A DNA stretch of 64,000 nt from Chryseobacterium sp. JUb7 (GCF_024806495.1 NZ_JANUFF010000011.1:62001-126000); one strand, 5' to 3'; shown: positions 52,615-62,002, counted from the stretch's first letter. The notes: a model not told the origin generated them from the letters alone. Numbers and translations: made by a program.

Positions 52615-52615
52615 C

Positions 52616-53821
52616 ATGAATTATAAAAATCCTGATGAACACGGATATTATGGAGAATTTGGAGGAGCTTTTATTCCAGAAATGCTCTATCCGAATGTAG
52701 AAGAATTACAGAAAAGTTATCTTGAAATTATTGAATCTGAAGATTTTCAGCAAGAATATCAGGAGCTGTTAAAAAATTATGTCGGTCGTGCGACTCCTCT
52801 ATATTTTTCAAGAAATTTAAGTGAAAAATATAATACCAAAATCTATTTAAAAAGAGAAGACCTCAACCATACCGGCGCTCATAAAATCAATAACGCCCTG
52901 GGACAGGTTTTATTGGCAAAACGCCTTGGAAAAAACAGAATTATCGCAGAAACAGGAGCTGGTCAGCATGGTGTTGCCACAGCTACGGCATGTGCCCTTC
53001 TTGGGATGAAATGCATTGTGTATATGGGCGAAATCGATATTCAGCGCCAGGCTCCGAATGTCGCAAGAATGAAAATGCTTGGTGCTGAAGTTATTGCCGC
53101 GACTTCAGGTTCAAAAACACTAAAAGATGCCGTGAATGAAGCATTAAAAGACTGGATCAATAATCCCGTTACGACCCATTATGTAATCGGAAGCGTGGTA
53201 GGCCCACATCCTTTCCCTGATCTGGTTGCGAGATTTCAGAGTATAATTTCAAAAGAAATAAGAGAACAGCTTGATGAACAGACAGGAAGAAAGAACCCAG
53301 ATTACGTCATTGCCTGTGTTGGCGGTGGAAGCAATGCTGCAGGTACTTTTTACCATTTTGTCGATGAAAAAGATGTGAAAATAATTGCTGCTGAAGCCGG
53401 AGGCTTTGGAATTGATTCCGGAAAATCTGCCGCCACCACTTTTTTGGGAACATTGGGTGTTTTGCATGGCAGTAAGAGTCTTGTAATGCAGACAAAAGAC
53501 GGTCAGGTTATTGAACCTCATTCCATATCTGCAGGTTTGGATTACCCGGGAATAGGTCCTTTTCATGCGCATTTATTCAAAGAAAAACGCGCAGAATTTT
53601 TCAGTATTAATGATGATGAAGCTTTAAAATCAGCTTTTGAGCTCACAAAACTGGAAGGTATTATTCCGGCATTGGAAAGTGCTCATGCATTGGCTGTTTT
53701 AGACAAAAAGAAATTTGATAAAAATGATATTGTGGTCATTTGTTTAAGTGGCCGCGGAGATAAAGATATGGAGACGTATTTGAAAAAGCTGGAAGATCGA
53801 AGTCCGAAGCAAGAGGTTTAG
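52616..53821 (+). CDS. trpB: Tryptophan synthase beta chain
   Basis: The 401 residues are a standard TrpB: DEHGYYGEFGGAFIPEML, LKREDLNHTGAHKINNALGQ with the pyridoxal-phosphate lysine, AETGAGQHGVATATACALLG and CVGGGSNAAGTFYHF (phosphate-binding). It condenses indole with serine. It begins 2 bp after the GNAT gene stop. Its partner trpA follows after a 47-bp gap. Confidence 0.97.
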   Translation: MNYKNPDEHGYYGEFGGAFIPEMLYPNVEELQKSYLEIIESEDFQQEYQELLKNYVGRATPLYFSRNLSEKYNTKIYLKREDLNHTGAHKINNALGQVLLAKRLGKNRIIAETGAGQHGVATATACALLGMKCIVYMGEIDIQRQAPNVARMKMLGAEVIAATSGSKTLKDAVNEALKDWINNPVTTHYVIGSVVGPHPFPDLVARFQSIISKEIREQLDEQTGRKNPDYVIACVGGGSNAAGTFYHFVDEKDVKIIAAEAGGFGIDSGKSAATTFLGTLGVLHGSKSLVMQTKDGQVIEPHSISAGLDYPGIGPFHAHLFKEKRAEFFSINDDEALKSAFELTKLEGIIPALESAHALAVLDKKKFDKNDIVVICLSGRGDKDMETYLKKLEDRSPKQEV

Positions 53822-53868
53822 CTCAGTTTCAAAAATAAAATTTGTCAACTTAAACTTAATTTAAATCT

Positions 53869-54648
53869 ATGATCAACAATAACTTCAAGCATCCAGCTTC
53901 CAGCACCCAACCTCAAAAAAAACTCAACATCTATTTCACAGCAGGCATTCCTCAGCTTGAAGATACTGCTGATATTATAAAACTGATACAAGATTCCGGA
54001 GCGGATATGATGGAAATCGGAATGCCTTACTCTGATCCTGTAGCAGACGGACCGGTCATCTCCGAGGCTCACGAACTGGCTTTAAAAAACGGAATGACTA
54101 TCGAAAAACTTCTGTCACAAATCAAATCCATTAAAAACGAACTGCAAGTTCCGGTTATTTTAATGGGCTACATTAATCCTGTTCTAAGCTTCGGATTTGA
54201 AAACTTCTGCCGAGAATGTTCAGAAAGTGGTGTTTCCGGTTTGATTATCCCTGATTTACCAGCTATTGAATTCGAAAAAAATTATCAGAAAATTTTAGAA
54301 AAATATAATCTGAATTTTACCTTTTTGGTAACTCCCGAAACTTCTGATGCAAGAATTATATATCTGGATTCTCTAAGTTCCGGATTCTTGTATGCGGTAA
54401 GTTCATCATCTACCACAGGAAATGAAAATGCTGTATTAAAAAATGAAGACTATCTTTCAAGATTAGCCATGCTGCCCCTTAAGAACCCTGTGATGATCGG
54501 TTTTGGAATTAAATCAAAAGAAGATTTCGAAAATGTTACCGAAAAAGCAGCCGGAGGTATCATCGGAACAGCATTTGTCAATATTTTGTTACACAATAGA
54601 GATTGGAAGACCAAAGCTATAGATTTTGTCCATTCTATAAAAGCATAA
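53869..54648 (+). CDS. trpA: Tryptophan synthase alpha chain
   Basis: The 259 residues include YFTAGIPQLEDT, ADMMEIGMPYSDPVADGPVI with the catalytic Glu and Asp, ILMGYINPVLSFG, GLIIPDLPAIEF and IGFGIKSKEDFENV. It splits indole-glycerol phosphate to indole for TrpB. Last gene of the operon; the lipB promoter lies just past its stop. Confidence 0.96.
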   Translation: MINNNFKHPASSTQPQKKLNIYFTAGIPQLEDTADIIKLIQDSGADMMEIGMPYSDPVADGPVISEAHELALKNGMTIEKLLSQIKSIKNELQVPVILMGYINPVLSFGFENFCRECSESGVSGLIIPDLPAIEFEKNYQKILEKYNLNFTFLVTPETSDARIIYLDSLSSGFLYAVSSSSTTGNENAVLKNEDYLSRLAMLPLKNPVMIGFGIKSKEDFENVTEKAAGGIIGTAFVNILLHNRDWKTKAIDFVHSIKA

Positions 54649-54655
54649 AAATCAC

Positions 54656-54663
54656 TAAATTTG
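54656..54663 (+). promoter_or_regulatory. -7 box (TAAATTTG) of lipB
   Basis: Exact TAnnTTTG, 17 bp before the lipB ATG at 54681 and 7 bp after the trpA stop. It allows lipB to be expressed when trp is attenuated. Confidence 0.45.
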
Positions 54664-54680
54664 TGTATTCAAAAATTGGT

Positions 54681-55409
54681 ATGAACACACATCAGAATAA
54701 AGTAGTAGAATTTGAAGATTTAGGCGTAAAAGAATATCAGCCCTCATGGGACTATCAGGAAAAGCTGATGAAAGATATTATCGATACCAAAATAAAAAAC
54801 CGCGATTTACCTGCAGAACAACATCATACAACTTCTAATCACTTTCTTTTAGTCGAGCATCCGCATGTTTATACATTGGGAAAAAGCGGGCATGAAGAAA
54901 ATATGCTGGCAGGGATTGATAAACTAAAGGAAATCGAGGCTACTTTCGTAAAAGTAAACCGTGGCGGAGATATTACCTATCACGGTTACGGGCAAATCGT
55001 TGGTTATCCTATTCTCGACCTTGAAAATTTCTTTACAGATATTCATAAATACATGCGAAATCTGGAAGAAGTAATCATCAGAACGATTGCTGAATATGGA
55101 ATAAAAGGAGAACGCTCTCCCGGCGAAACAGGCGTTTGGCTGGATGTGGGAAAACCTTATGCCCGAAAAATATGTGCAATGGGCGTAAAAGCTTCCCGTT
55201 GGGTAACTCTGCATGGTTTTGCACTGAACGTAAATACCGATATGCGCTATTTTGAATATATTGTTCCGTGTGGAATTAAAGACAAACAGGTGACTTCTTT
55301 AAAAAGAGAACTTGAAAGAGATCTGACTCCAGAGGAAATGGTAGATATTAAAGCTAAAATCAGAAAGCATTTTGTAGATGTTTTTGAAGCGGAATTGGTG
55401 GAAAAATAA
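54681..55409 (+). CDS. lipB: Octanoyl-[acyl-carrier-protein]-protein N-octanoyltransferase
   Basis: The 242 residues start at the ATG at 54681 (MNTHQNKVVEFEDLGVKEY); a frame extension to 54603 would overlap trpA and lacks LipB homology. Motifs: LLVEHPHVYTLGKSG, KVNRGGDITYHGYGQIVGYP and KICAMGVKASRWVTLHGFAL, with the catalytic Cys in FEYIVPCGIKDKQVTSL. It transfers octanoate to lipoate-dependent enzymes. Confidence 0.94.
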   Translation: MNTHQNKVVEFEDLGVKEYQPSWDYQEKLMKDIIDTKIKNRDLPAEQHHTTSNHFLLVEHPHVYTLGKSGHEENMLAGIDKLKEIEATFVKVNRGGDITYHGYGQIVGYPILDLENFFTDIHKYMRNLEEVIIRTIAEYGIKGERSPGETGVWLDVGKPYARKICAMGVKASRWVTLHGFALNVNTDMRYFEYIVPCGIKDKQVTSLKRELERDLTPEEMVDIKAKIRKHFVDVFEAELVEK

Positions 55410-55419
55410 TTTTTTTTGT

Positions 55420-55427
55420 TAATTTTG
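55420..55427 (+). promoter_or_regulatory. -7 box (TAATTTTG) of the 91-residue membrane gene
   Basis: Exact TAnnTTTG only 3 bp before the ATG at 55431; a TTG lies 22 bp upstream. The transcript would start at about the ATG, suggesting a leaderless message. Confidence 0.45.
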
Positions 55428-55430
55428 AGT

Positions 55431-55706
55431 ATGAAGAATAATTTATACAAAAAATTACTAACAGAATTTCTTTGTGGATTTATTGGGCTTTTAGGAACTA
55501 CAGTTAATACAAGAATTGGGCTTAGCCTTTATTTATTAATTGTAGGAGGAGCTTTTTTATTTGCTCCTATGGGTGGCGATGAAAATAAACCTTTTATTTT
55601 TTATATTTTAGGATCAGTCTTGATACTTGTCTCTTCTTTACTTTTATTTTTTAAAATTAAACAGTTGCAGAAAGAGAATAAACATAACAAAACCCCATCT
55701 TATTGA
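55431..55706 (+). CDS. Small membrane protein
   Basis: The 91 residues start at the ATG at 55431 (MKNNLYKKLLTEFLCGF); upstream in-frame TTG codons add only five residues. Two or three hydrophobic segments (about 30-44 and 58-75). No recognised domain. A strong terminator begins within the last codons. Confidence 0.55.
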   Translation: MKNNLYKKLLTEFLCGFIGLLGTTVNTRIGLSLYLLIVGGAFLFAPMGGDENKPFIFYILGSVLILVSSLLLFFKIKQLQKENKHNKTPSY

Positions 55707-55716
55707 TGGGGTTTTG
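55684..55716 (+). terminator. Intrinsic terminator overlapping the small membrane gene stop
   Basis: Fourteen-bp arms aacaaaaccccatc/gatggggttttgtt around ttatt, overlapping the stop of the gene ending at 55706. Confidence 0.85.
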
Positions 55717-55817
55717 TTATTGATTGAATCCTTAATTAAACACCTATTTTTACTAGCTTATTTTAATTTTTAAGTTTATTTTTGAACTTCAAAAAATTAA
55801 CTTATACCCCAATGCTG

Positions 55818-56846
55818 ATGAATTTCAAACTATTAACCTTGCTATTATTTTTCTCATTTTTCAATTCTTTTGCACAGACGAATTATATTTTTGAAATAGA
55901 CAGCTTAATCAGTAATAAATATCCCCGAACATTTAACGGCGTTGTATTGATTACAAAAAACGGTAAAACACAGTATTCCAGAGCGTATGGTTTTAAAAAC
56001 ATACATAATCAAACTCCTTTGAAACCTGATGATCAGTTTGAAATCATGTCAAATACCAAACAAATCACATCCGTCTTACTATTAAAAGAGGCTGAAAAAG
56101 AAAAAGTAGATCTACAGTCTCCTATCAGAAAATATTTACCAAATCTTACCCAATCCTGGGCTGATGTTGTGACGGTTCATCAACTTTTGAATCACACGCA
56201 TGGAATCCAGGATCTTGAAAAACCCTTATTATTTACGCCTGGATCAGACTTTAAATATGGAAATCTTTCAAACATTCTATTGGGAAAAATCATTGAAAAT
56301 GTTGCTCATCAAACGTATACTCAATTAGCAGAAAATCTATTTCACCAATTGGGAATGAATGATACGTTTTGCTATTCAAATGAAAACAGGAGGAAACTGG
56401 TTGTCGGACATACAGTAAGAAATAATGTTTTCAGTAGTGTCGACGAATCTTTTATTGATGATGAAAATCTACCCGCAGACGGAGTTGTTACGACAGCAAA
56501 AGACCTCTCGATATGGAATAACCAACTTCATAAAAGTAAAATTTTAAATTCCCAGACCTATCAGCTAATGACGACTTCTTCTGCGATGTCTCAGCATGAT
56601 GTTTTCGGAAAAGATAAAATGGGTTACGGTTACAATATTAGAATTGTCAACGATCAGAATGTTCAATATTTCGGCCATACAGGCTTAGGTGATGGCTTTG
56701 CTTCGCTCAATATTTATATTCCTAAAAATGATGTCAGTATTATTGTTCTGGAAAATCAAATGAATGAAAACAGTGAGTTGTATTACTATTTTGAAACTGA
56801 AATTAAAAATATAATACTAAAAAGTGAGTTGGTGGGAAAATTCTGA
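55818..56846 (+). CDS. Serine hydrolase, beta-lactamase/class C family
   Basis: The 342-residue form starts at the ATG at 55818, immediately giving a signal peptide (LLTLLLFFSFFNSFAQ); a second ATG lies six bases upstream. Motifs: FEIMSNTKQITSVLLLK (SxxK nucleophile), FKYGNLSNILLGKII (YxN) and FGHTGLGDGFASL (HTG in place of KTG). Family members include esterases, D-aminopeptidases and penicillin-binding-like proteins; most are not resistance enzymes, and the substrate is unknown. Confidence 0.85.
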   Translation: MNFKLLTLLLFFSFFNSFAQTNYIFEIDSLISNKYPRTFNGVVLITKNGKTQYSRAYGFKNIHNQTPLKPDDQFEIMSNTKQITSVLLLKEAEKEKVDLQSPIRKYLPNLTQSWADVVTVHQLLNHTHGIQDLEKPLLFTPGSDFKYGNLSNILLGKIIENVAHQTYTQLAENLFHQLGMNDTFCYSNENRRKLVVGHTVRNNVFSSVDESFIDDENLPADGVVTTAKDLSIWNNQLHKSKILNSQTYQLMTTSSAMSQHDVFGKDKMGYGYNIRIVNDQNVQYFGHTGLGDGFASLNIYIPKNDVSIIVLENQMNENSELYYYFETEIKNIILKSELVGKF

Positions 56847-56905
56847 TTGCTCTATATTACTCAATTCAAAAATCATAAAAAACTAATATCTAACAAATAA
56901 TACCC

Positions 56906-58036
56906 ATGAAAAGAATAATTTTACTGTATAGTTTATTTTTATCCATCGTCATTTCTGCTCAGGAAAAAAAGCAGATTCATTTTGATGAAAAGTTTAAAAA
57001 AGACCATCAGGGAAATACAAAAATTGAGATCAATGAGCTGAAAGAATTACTCCATATTATGATTGCGATTACCGAAGTTGGGTTGGACAATGATGATATG
57101 ATACAACAAAAAGGGCAATACTATCAGGATGTTCTTCAGTATTTTAAGAAATTCGGCAATGAAAAAATTATTGTTAAATTCGATTCTTTAATTAAAGCGA
57201 ATCCTCTAAATTATGTTTTTCTAACAGGAAACGGTACCAGTTACGATTTTAAAAATAATCAGCTGATTGCTAATAAATATTATGTTTTTCCGGCACAAAG
57301 TGTTTCTTCACAAAAAATTACAATCAATCCTATCATTACTTATAAAAAAGAAATTGAAGATTTCGCGGTAAAGTCAGAGTTTAGAAAATTTTATACAGAT
57401 CATCTTCCTTTTTATAAGAGCATTATTTCTACTTATAATCAACAGGCTAATCTTGATAAACAATGGAAATGGCTGGAGAAAAACTTTAACACAAAAATAA
57501 GCAGTTACTTAATTTTATGTTCACCTTTAATCAACGGATTTAATTATACTGATAGTTACAAAGACAAAGATTTTAAACAAATTGTGATGGTACTTCCTCC
57601 GGTTGACGAAGATAAATCTCTTAGTCCAATGGAAAATATGATTTTGAACACAAGAGGAATGTTCACCGAAATTGATCATAATTACGTAGGAATACCTACA
57701 AAAAAATATGCAAAAGAAATCAATAATGCTTTAAAAGACAGAGAAAAATGGGTGAATACAAAACAGGAAGGTACACAATACTATGTAAATCCGGAAAAAG
57801 TGTTTGATGAATACATGACGTATGCAGCATTTTATCTTTTCTGTGCCGATCAGTTCAAAAATGATCAGAAAACCTTGGATCATGCCTATTACAGCGTTAA
57901 TCAGGTGATGAAAGAAAGAGGATTTCCGAAGATGAAAGAATTTAACGACGGATTATTAGCTATCAGAATGAAACATCCTGACGAAAAAATTGATGATCTC
58001 TATCCTGAATTTATCCAATGGCTTGAAAAATTATAA
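56906..58036 (+). CDS. Exported hypothetical protein, possibly DUF4932-like
   Basis: The 376 residues start with a signal peptide (ILLYSLFLSIVISAQEKK). The mature region is helical and contains FTEIDHNYVGIPTKKY, vaguely like the HExxH region of DUF4932 metallopeptidase-like proteins, but without a clean HExxH. EEYMTYAAF-like and FCADQF-like helices follow. Family assignment is tentative. It follows the hydrolase after ~60 bp and has its own terminator. Confidence 0.6.
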   Translation: MKRIILLYSLFLSIVISAQEKKQIHFDEKFKKDHQGNTKIEINELKELLHIMIAITEVGLDNDDMIQQKGQYYQDVLQYFKKFGNEKIIVKFDSLIKANPLNYVFLTGNGTSYDFKNNQLIANKYYVFPAQSVSSQKITINPIITYKKEIEDFAVKSEFRKFYTDHLPFYKSIISTYNQQANLDKQWKWLEKNFNTKISSYLILCSPLINGFNYTDSYKDKDFKQIVMVLPPVDEDKSLSPMENMILNTRGMFTEIDHNYVGIPTKKYAKEINNALKDREKWVNTKQEGTQYYVNPEKVFDEYMTYAAFYLFCADQFKNDQKTLDHAYYSVNQVMKERGFPKMKEFNDGLLAIRMKHPDEKIDDLYPEFIQWLEKL

Positions 58037-58040
58037 ACAG

Positions 58041-58066
58041 AAAACTGCATTAACTGATGCAGTTTT
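58041..58066 (+). terminator. Terminator after the exported hypothetical gene
   Basis: Ten-bp arms aaaactgcat/atgcagtttt around taactg, then eight T. Confidence 0.85.
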
Positions 58067-58154
58067 TTTTATTATCCAATTACATATCAATTATTTAAAA
58101 TTTCATAAATAAATATTATAGATTTTTTCAAATGTTAAACTTTACGAAATTAAA

Positions 58155-58184
58155 TTGCACACAATATAATTGTTTGTACATTTG
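58155..58184 (+). promoter_or_regulatory. Promoter of the nitroreductase-ohrR-ohr cluster (TTG-N19-TACATTTG)
   Basis: TTG 58155-58157 and an exact TAnnTTTG at 58177-58184 are spaced by 19 bp. The flanking sequence ttgcacacaatataattgtt contains a short acaatataattgt palindrome that could be an operator. Confidence 0.6.
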
Positions 58185-58246
58185 TATTGTCATTTAAGAA
58201 TGACTAATTATACATAAATAGTAGTTTAACTTTAAAATAAAAAAAG

Positions 58247-58879
58247 ATGTCATTAATAGAAAATTTAAACTGGAGACACGCAGTAAAAGCTTATGACCCA
58301 ACAAAAAAAGTTTCAGAACAGGATTTACATAAAATTTTAGAAGCAGCAAGACTTGCTCCGACTTCATCAGGACTTCAACCCTTCCGCGTTATTGTGGTAG
58401 AAAACCAGGAACTGAAAGAAAAAATGGTGCAGGGAGCTTTGAATCCTGAAGTAATGAGAGATTCGTCTCACGTATTGGTTTTTGCAGCCTGGGACAGCTA
58501 TTCCAACGAAAAAATCGATAAAGTATATGACTTTACAACCGATGAAAGAGAATTACCGAGAGGCCGTTTCGGAAGTTATACCGATAAAATCAAAGAAATG
58601 TATGATGCCCAGACTCCCGAAGAGCATTTTGCACACACCGCAAGACAGACTTATATCGCATTAGGCTTTGCTCTGGCCCAGGCTGCAGAACTGGAAATCG
58701 ACAGTACTCCAGCAGAAGGTTTCAGCAATGAAGTAGTGGACGAAATTCTAGGTTTAAAAGAATTAGGTTTAAAAAGTGTAAGTTTGCTTTATCTTGGCTA
58801 CAGAGATGAGGACAAAGACTGGATGGCTTCCATGAAAAAAGTCCGTATTCCGATGGAGGAATTCATCATTAAAAAATAA
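58247..58879 (+). CDS. Nitroreductase-family NAD(P)H-dependent flavoprotein
   Basis: The 210 residues start ENLNWRHAVKAYDPTKKVSE and include LEAARLAPTSSGLQPFRVIV (FMN-binding), ARQTYIALGFALAQAAELEI and GLKSVSLLYLGYRDEDKDW. It resembles NfsB-like oxidoreductases that reduce nitro groups or quinones with FMN. It is first in a cluster with ohrR and ohr, 28 bp before ohrR, so it is probably controlled with them under oxidative or electrophile stress. Confidence 0.88.
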   Translation: MSLIENLNWRHAVKAYDPTKKVSEQDLHKILEAARLAPTSSGLQPFRVIVVENQELKEKMVQGALNPEVMRDSSHVLVFAAWDSYSNEKIDKVYDFTTDERELPRGRFGSYTDKIKEMYDAQTPEEHFAHTARQTYIALGFALAQAAELEIDSTPAEGFSNEVVDEILGLKELGLKSVSLLYLGYRDEDKDWMASMKKVRIPMEEFIIKK

Positions 58880-58907
58880 TTTTCATCAACTTTCATTTTT
58901 CAATCTT

Positions 58908-59342
58908 ATGGAAAATTCAAAATCTTTAAAACTAGAAAATCAAATTTGTTTCCCGCTTTATGTGATTGCAAAGGAGATTACTGGACTTTACCGTCCGTTT
59001 CTTGATGAGCTCGACATCACCTACCCCCAATATCTTGTTATGATGATATTATGGGAAAATGATGGGCTTGCTGTCAACAATATCGGGGAAAAATTATACC
59101 TCGATAGTGGAACATTGACTCCGCTTTTAAAAAGATTGGAAGCTAAAGGATTTATCCAGCGAAAAAGAAAAAAAGAAGATGAAAGAGTGGTTGAAGTCTT
59201 CATTACAGAATCCGGAAGAGCTCTTCAGCAAAAAGCTTGTGAGATTCCGGGGAAGATTCATAATAAAATAGATGTCACTCCGGAAGACTGGATTGAACTG
59301 AAAGAAAGTGTTCAAAAAATATTAAGCAAAATAGAAAAATAA
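58908..59342 (+). CDS. ohrR: MarR-family regulator, OhrR type
   Basis: The 144 residues are a winged-helix MarR protein. Near the start, LENQICFPLYVIAKEI contains the single Cys at the position of the peroxide-sensing Cys of OhrR, followed by TYPQYLVMMILWENDGLAV and the DNA-binding SGTLTPLLKRLEAKGFI with the wing. Organic peroxide would oxidise the Cys and release DNA. The stop directly abuts the ohr start, a classical OhrR-Ohr pair. Confidence 0.9.
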   Translation: MENSKSLKLENQICFPLYVIAKEITGLYRPFLDELDITYPQYLVMMILWENDGLAVNNIGEKLYLDSGTLTPLLKRLEAKGFIQRKRKKEDERVVEVFITESGRALQQKACEIPGKIHNKIDVTPEDWIELKESVQKILSKIEK

Positions 59343-59765
59343 ATGAAAACCTTATATACAACTAAAGTAACTGCACATGGAGGCAGAAACGGCAAAGTAA
59401 AAAGTGAAAACGGAATTCTTGATCTTGAAGTGAGAATGCCTAAAGCCCTGGGCGGTGCCAATGATGACTTTACAAACCCAGAAATGCTTTTTGCAGCAGG
59501 ATATTCGGCCTGTTTTGACAGTGCGTTAAACCGAGTGATCAGTTTATCAAAAATACAAACCGGAGAAACCACTGTAGCAGCGCAGGTAAGCATCGGTCAG
59601 ATTGAAAACGGCGGCTTCGGATTGGCTGTGGAACTGGATGTAAATATTCCCGGAGTTTCAATAGAAGAAGCACAGTCTCTAACTGAAAAAGCTCACGAAA
59701 TCTGTCCGTATTCTAATGCAACAAGAAATAATATTGAAGTAAAGCTGTCTGTCACGAATAACTAA
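59343..59765 (+). CDS. ohr: Organic hydroperoxide resistance peroxidase
   Basis: The 140 residues belong to the Ohr/OsmC family: YTTKVTAHGGRNGKVKSENG, the first catalytic Cys in FAAGYSACFDSALNRVI and the second in AHEICPYSNATRNNIEV. Ohr reduces organic hydroperoxides, recycled by lipoyl proteins; lipB lies 4 kb away. The start immediately follows the ohrR stop. Confidence 0.95.
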   Translation: MKTLYTTKVTAHGGRNGKVKSENGILDLEVRMPKALGGANDDFTNPEMLFAAGYSACFDSALNRVISLSKIQTGETTVAAQVSIGQIENGGFGLAVELDVNIPGVSIEEAQSLTEKAHEICPYSNATRNNIEVKLSVTNN

Positions 59766-59789
59766 GATCCTTTTTATTTAAAAAATATC

Positions 59790-59818
59790 AAATCTGTTTC
59801 TTTCTGAAGCAGATTTTT
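59790..59818 (+). terminator. ohr terminator
   Basis: aaatctgtttc pairs with gaagcagattt (one G·T) around tttct, followed by T residues. Confidence 0.8.
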
Positions 59819-59925
59819 TTGTTTTTTAAAATCAGAAACAGAATTGCAGTTCTCTGAAAAAAGGCTAATTTTATAAAATTAATCGCAAAACAAAATAACC
59901 TACGAAACAATTAAACATTCAGCAG

Positions 59926-60174
59926 ATGAAAGAAGAAAAATTTGTAAAATTCAGCGACCAGGAATTATTTGATAAAAGAAAAAGCTTAAAAACTCTTACC
60001 ATCATCAATGCAGTGCTTATCGGATTTTTAATAGGAATCTCAATTTACGGGGCTATTAAAAATGGATTTGGCTTTTTTACGTTTTTCCCTCTGATTTTTG
60101 TATTTCTATTAATAAAAACGAAATCCGACAGTAAAGAACTCGAAAACGAAATTAAATCCAGAAATTTAAAATAA
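59926..60174 (+). CDS. Small membrane protein
   Basis: The 82 residues have two hydrophobic segments (about 25-44 and 48-64) between charged ends (EEKFVKFSDQELFDKRKSLK; KELENEIKSRNLK). Not recognised. Lies alone after the ohr terminator. Confidence 0.55.
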   Translation: MKEEKFVKFSDQELFDKRKSLKTLTIINAVLIGFLIGISIYGAIKNGFGFFTFFPLIFVFLLIKTKSDSKELENEIKSRNLK

Positions 60175-60226
60175 GTAAAAGCCTCAGTTTTTTTTGTTAA
60201 ACTCTTATTATTTTCAACTTATCGTT

Positions 60227-61348
60227 TTGAAAAAGATTCTTACAGCAACCATTACAATCTGTACTTTCCTAAACTTCTATACTCAAAATACATATGCTTT
60301 CTTCGGTTCATTCAATCGGGATAAGAATCTGGAAGGAATTTATGTTTATGAATTAGATACCATTAAAGGAAAATTATCAAAGATAGCTTCCTACAAAGGT
60401 ATTTTAAACCCTTCGTTTATCACTTTATCACCCAATGGAAAATACATATTCGCCTGCACGGAAAGTAAAACAAAAAATGCAGGAAGTGTAAGCAGTTTCG
60501 AATTCGATCGGAAAAATAAGACTTTAAATTTCATCAATAAGCAAAAAAGTGGTGGAGAAAACCCGGTTTATCTGACTGCGCACAAAAATGGAAAATGGCT
60601 GGTGAACGGAAATTACACAGAGGGAAGTGTCTCCGTTTATCCTATTTCAGAAAACGGAAATATTGAACCGTACATCCAAAATTTTCAATTTTCAGAAGGA
60701 AGTGTAAATCCAGGTAGACAGGAACGTGCACACATCCACTCCACTGTTTTTTCTCCTGATTTTGATTATATCTTTTTTCCTGATTTGGGAGCTGATAAAA
60801 TAAGAGCTTATCAATTTAACAGTGAAAATAAAGAGCCTTTACAACCGGCAGAAATTCCTTTTACCAAAACAACTTCAGGAAGCGGACCAAGACATTTCAG
60901 CTTTCATCCCAACGGAAAATTTGCTTATTGTATTGAAGAAATGGGAGGAGCTATAAGTGCTTATTCCTACGAAAATGGAAAACTGGACAATATTCAAAGA
61001 ATATATACCCATTCTGAAAAATATAAAGAAGATTTTGAAAGTTCTGATATTCATATTTCGCCTGACGGAAAGTTTTTGTATGCATCTAATCGTGGATACG
61101 AAAATAATATCGCGATATTTTCCATTCAAAATAATGGAACATTAAAAATAATTGCCTACCAATCGGTAAAAGGAAAACATCCAAGAGTTTTCGGACTTGA
61201 TCCCAGCGGAAAATTTTTAATAGCAACCAATGCACAAAGTGGAACAGTAGTCGTATTTAAGAGAAATTCTGAGACCGGTTTATTGAAAAAAGCAGGAAAG
61301 AAAACCAGAATCAGGCAAGTTTCCTGCGTACAGATCAGAAAGTATTAA
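60227..61348 (+). CDS. Exported lactonase-family beta-propeller (6-phosphogluconolactonase-like)
   Basis: The 373-residue form starts with TTG at 60227, which gives the signal peptide KKILTATITICTFLNFYTQ; an upstream TTG at 60194 would add a poor leader. Seven-bladed lactonase motifs: NPSFITLSPNGKYIFACTE, QERAHIHSTVFSPDFDYIFF, GSGPRHFSFHPNGKFAYCIE and HPRVFGLDPSGKFLIATN. Cytosolic relatives hydrolyse 6-phosphogluconolactone; the signal peptide makes another lactone likelier here. Confidence 0.85.
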   Translation: MKKILTATITICTFLNFYTQNTYAFFGSFNRDKNLEGIYVYELDTIKGKLSKIASYKGILNPSFITLSPNGKYIFACTESKTKNAGSVSSFEFDRKNKTLNFINKQKSGGENPVYLTAHKNGKWLVNGNYTEGSVSVYPISENGNIEPYIQNFQFSEGSVNPGRQERAHIHSTVFSPDFDYIFFPDLGADKIRAYQFNSENKEPLQPAEIPFTKTTSGSGPRHFSFHPNGKFAYCIEEMGGAISAYSYENGKLDNIQRIYTHSEKYKEDFESSDIHISPDGKFLYASNRGYENNIAIFSIQNNGTLKIIAYQSVKGKHPRVFGLDPSGKFLIATNAQSGTVVVFKRNSETGLLKKAGKKTRIRQVSCVQIRKY

Positions 61349-61406
61349 AATGTAAACAGAAAATGTCCTCATTATTGGGTTCATCACTACTAAATATAAT
61401 CTACCA

Positions 61407-61991
61407 ATGAAGAGAATTGAAAATATATTGGTTCTATTTTTACTGTATAACTGCTCTAAAAACAAGCATGAGAATACTCGCACGTTTTTAAATTCTAAAA
61501 ATGATTTTAGCGTATCTGCATTTGAAAAAAAACTGAATTATGTGAAGGGCAATGATTCGTTAGAAATTCCTCCGGCTATATATGATAAGAGATTAAATAA
61601 AGATTATCTGAATGGTGCTTTTCATTTTTTAATATTGAATAAAGATAATTCTTACTATGCTATAGATTCAACCAGATTATTTCCTTTAATGTGTGGAAAC
61701 CGGTCTGAGTTTTCAAAACAGGACTCCATTAATTTCATCAGAGAAAGTACTACTCATATTCAAAAATTAAAGCCTATAAAAACAGCTGAAATAATTAAAA
61801 TTTTAAAACAGAATCAAAATACGATTGTCAATGCAGACCATATAAATCCTTTAAATATTTCTTTTGCCCTTAAAAATGATATATTGCAAGGTTCTGCTAT
61901 GTATGATATTATTAATTTCATGGAAAACAATGGTATGAAATTATACACCATTCGAAGAATGAACGAGTACGAAATAACGAAAACTAAATAA
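61407..61991 (+). CDS. Putative lipoprotein, unknown function
   Basis: The 194 residues start ENILVLFLLYNCSKNKHEN, a short signal with a non-canonical lipobox (LYNC). The mature part is hydrophilic with no known domain. It is not operonic with the propeller gene (59 bp apart). The start at 61407 is the only ATG that gives the hydrophobic segment. Confidence 0.55.
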   Translation: MKRIENILVLFLLYNCSKNKHENTRTFLNSKNDFSVSAFEKKLNYVKGNDSLEIPPAIYDKRLNKDYLNGAFHFLILNKDNSYYAIDSTRLFPLMCGNRSEFSKQDSINFIRESTTHIQKLKPIKTAEIIKILKQNQNTIVNADHINPLNISFALKNDILQGSAMYDIINFMENNGMKLYTIRRMNEYEITKTK

Positions 61992-62002
61992 AATTACACT
62001 CA

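Noticed and set aside
55818..56846. The serine hydrolase as an antibiotic-resistance beta-lactamase
   Set aside because: HTG instead of KTG and general esterase-like features; family membership alone does not support resistance.
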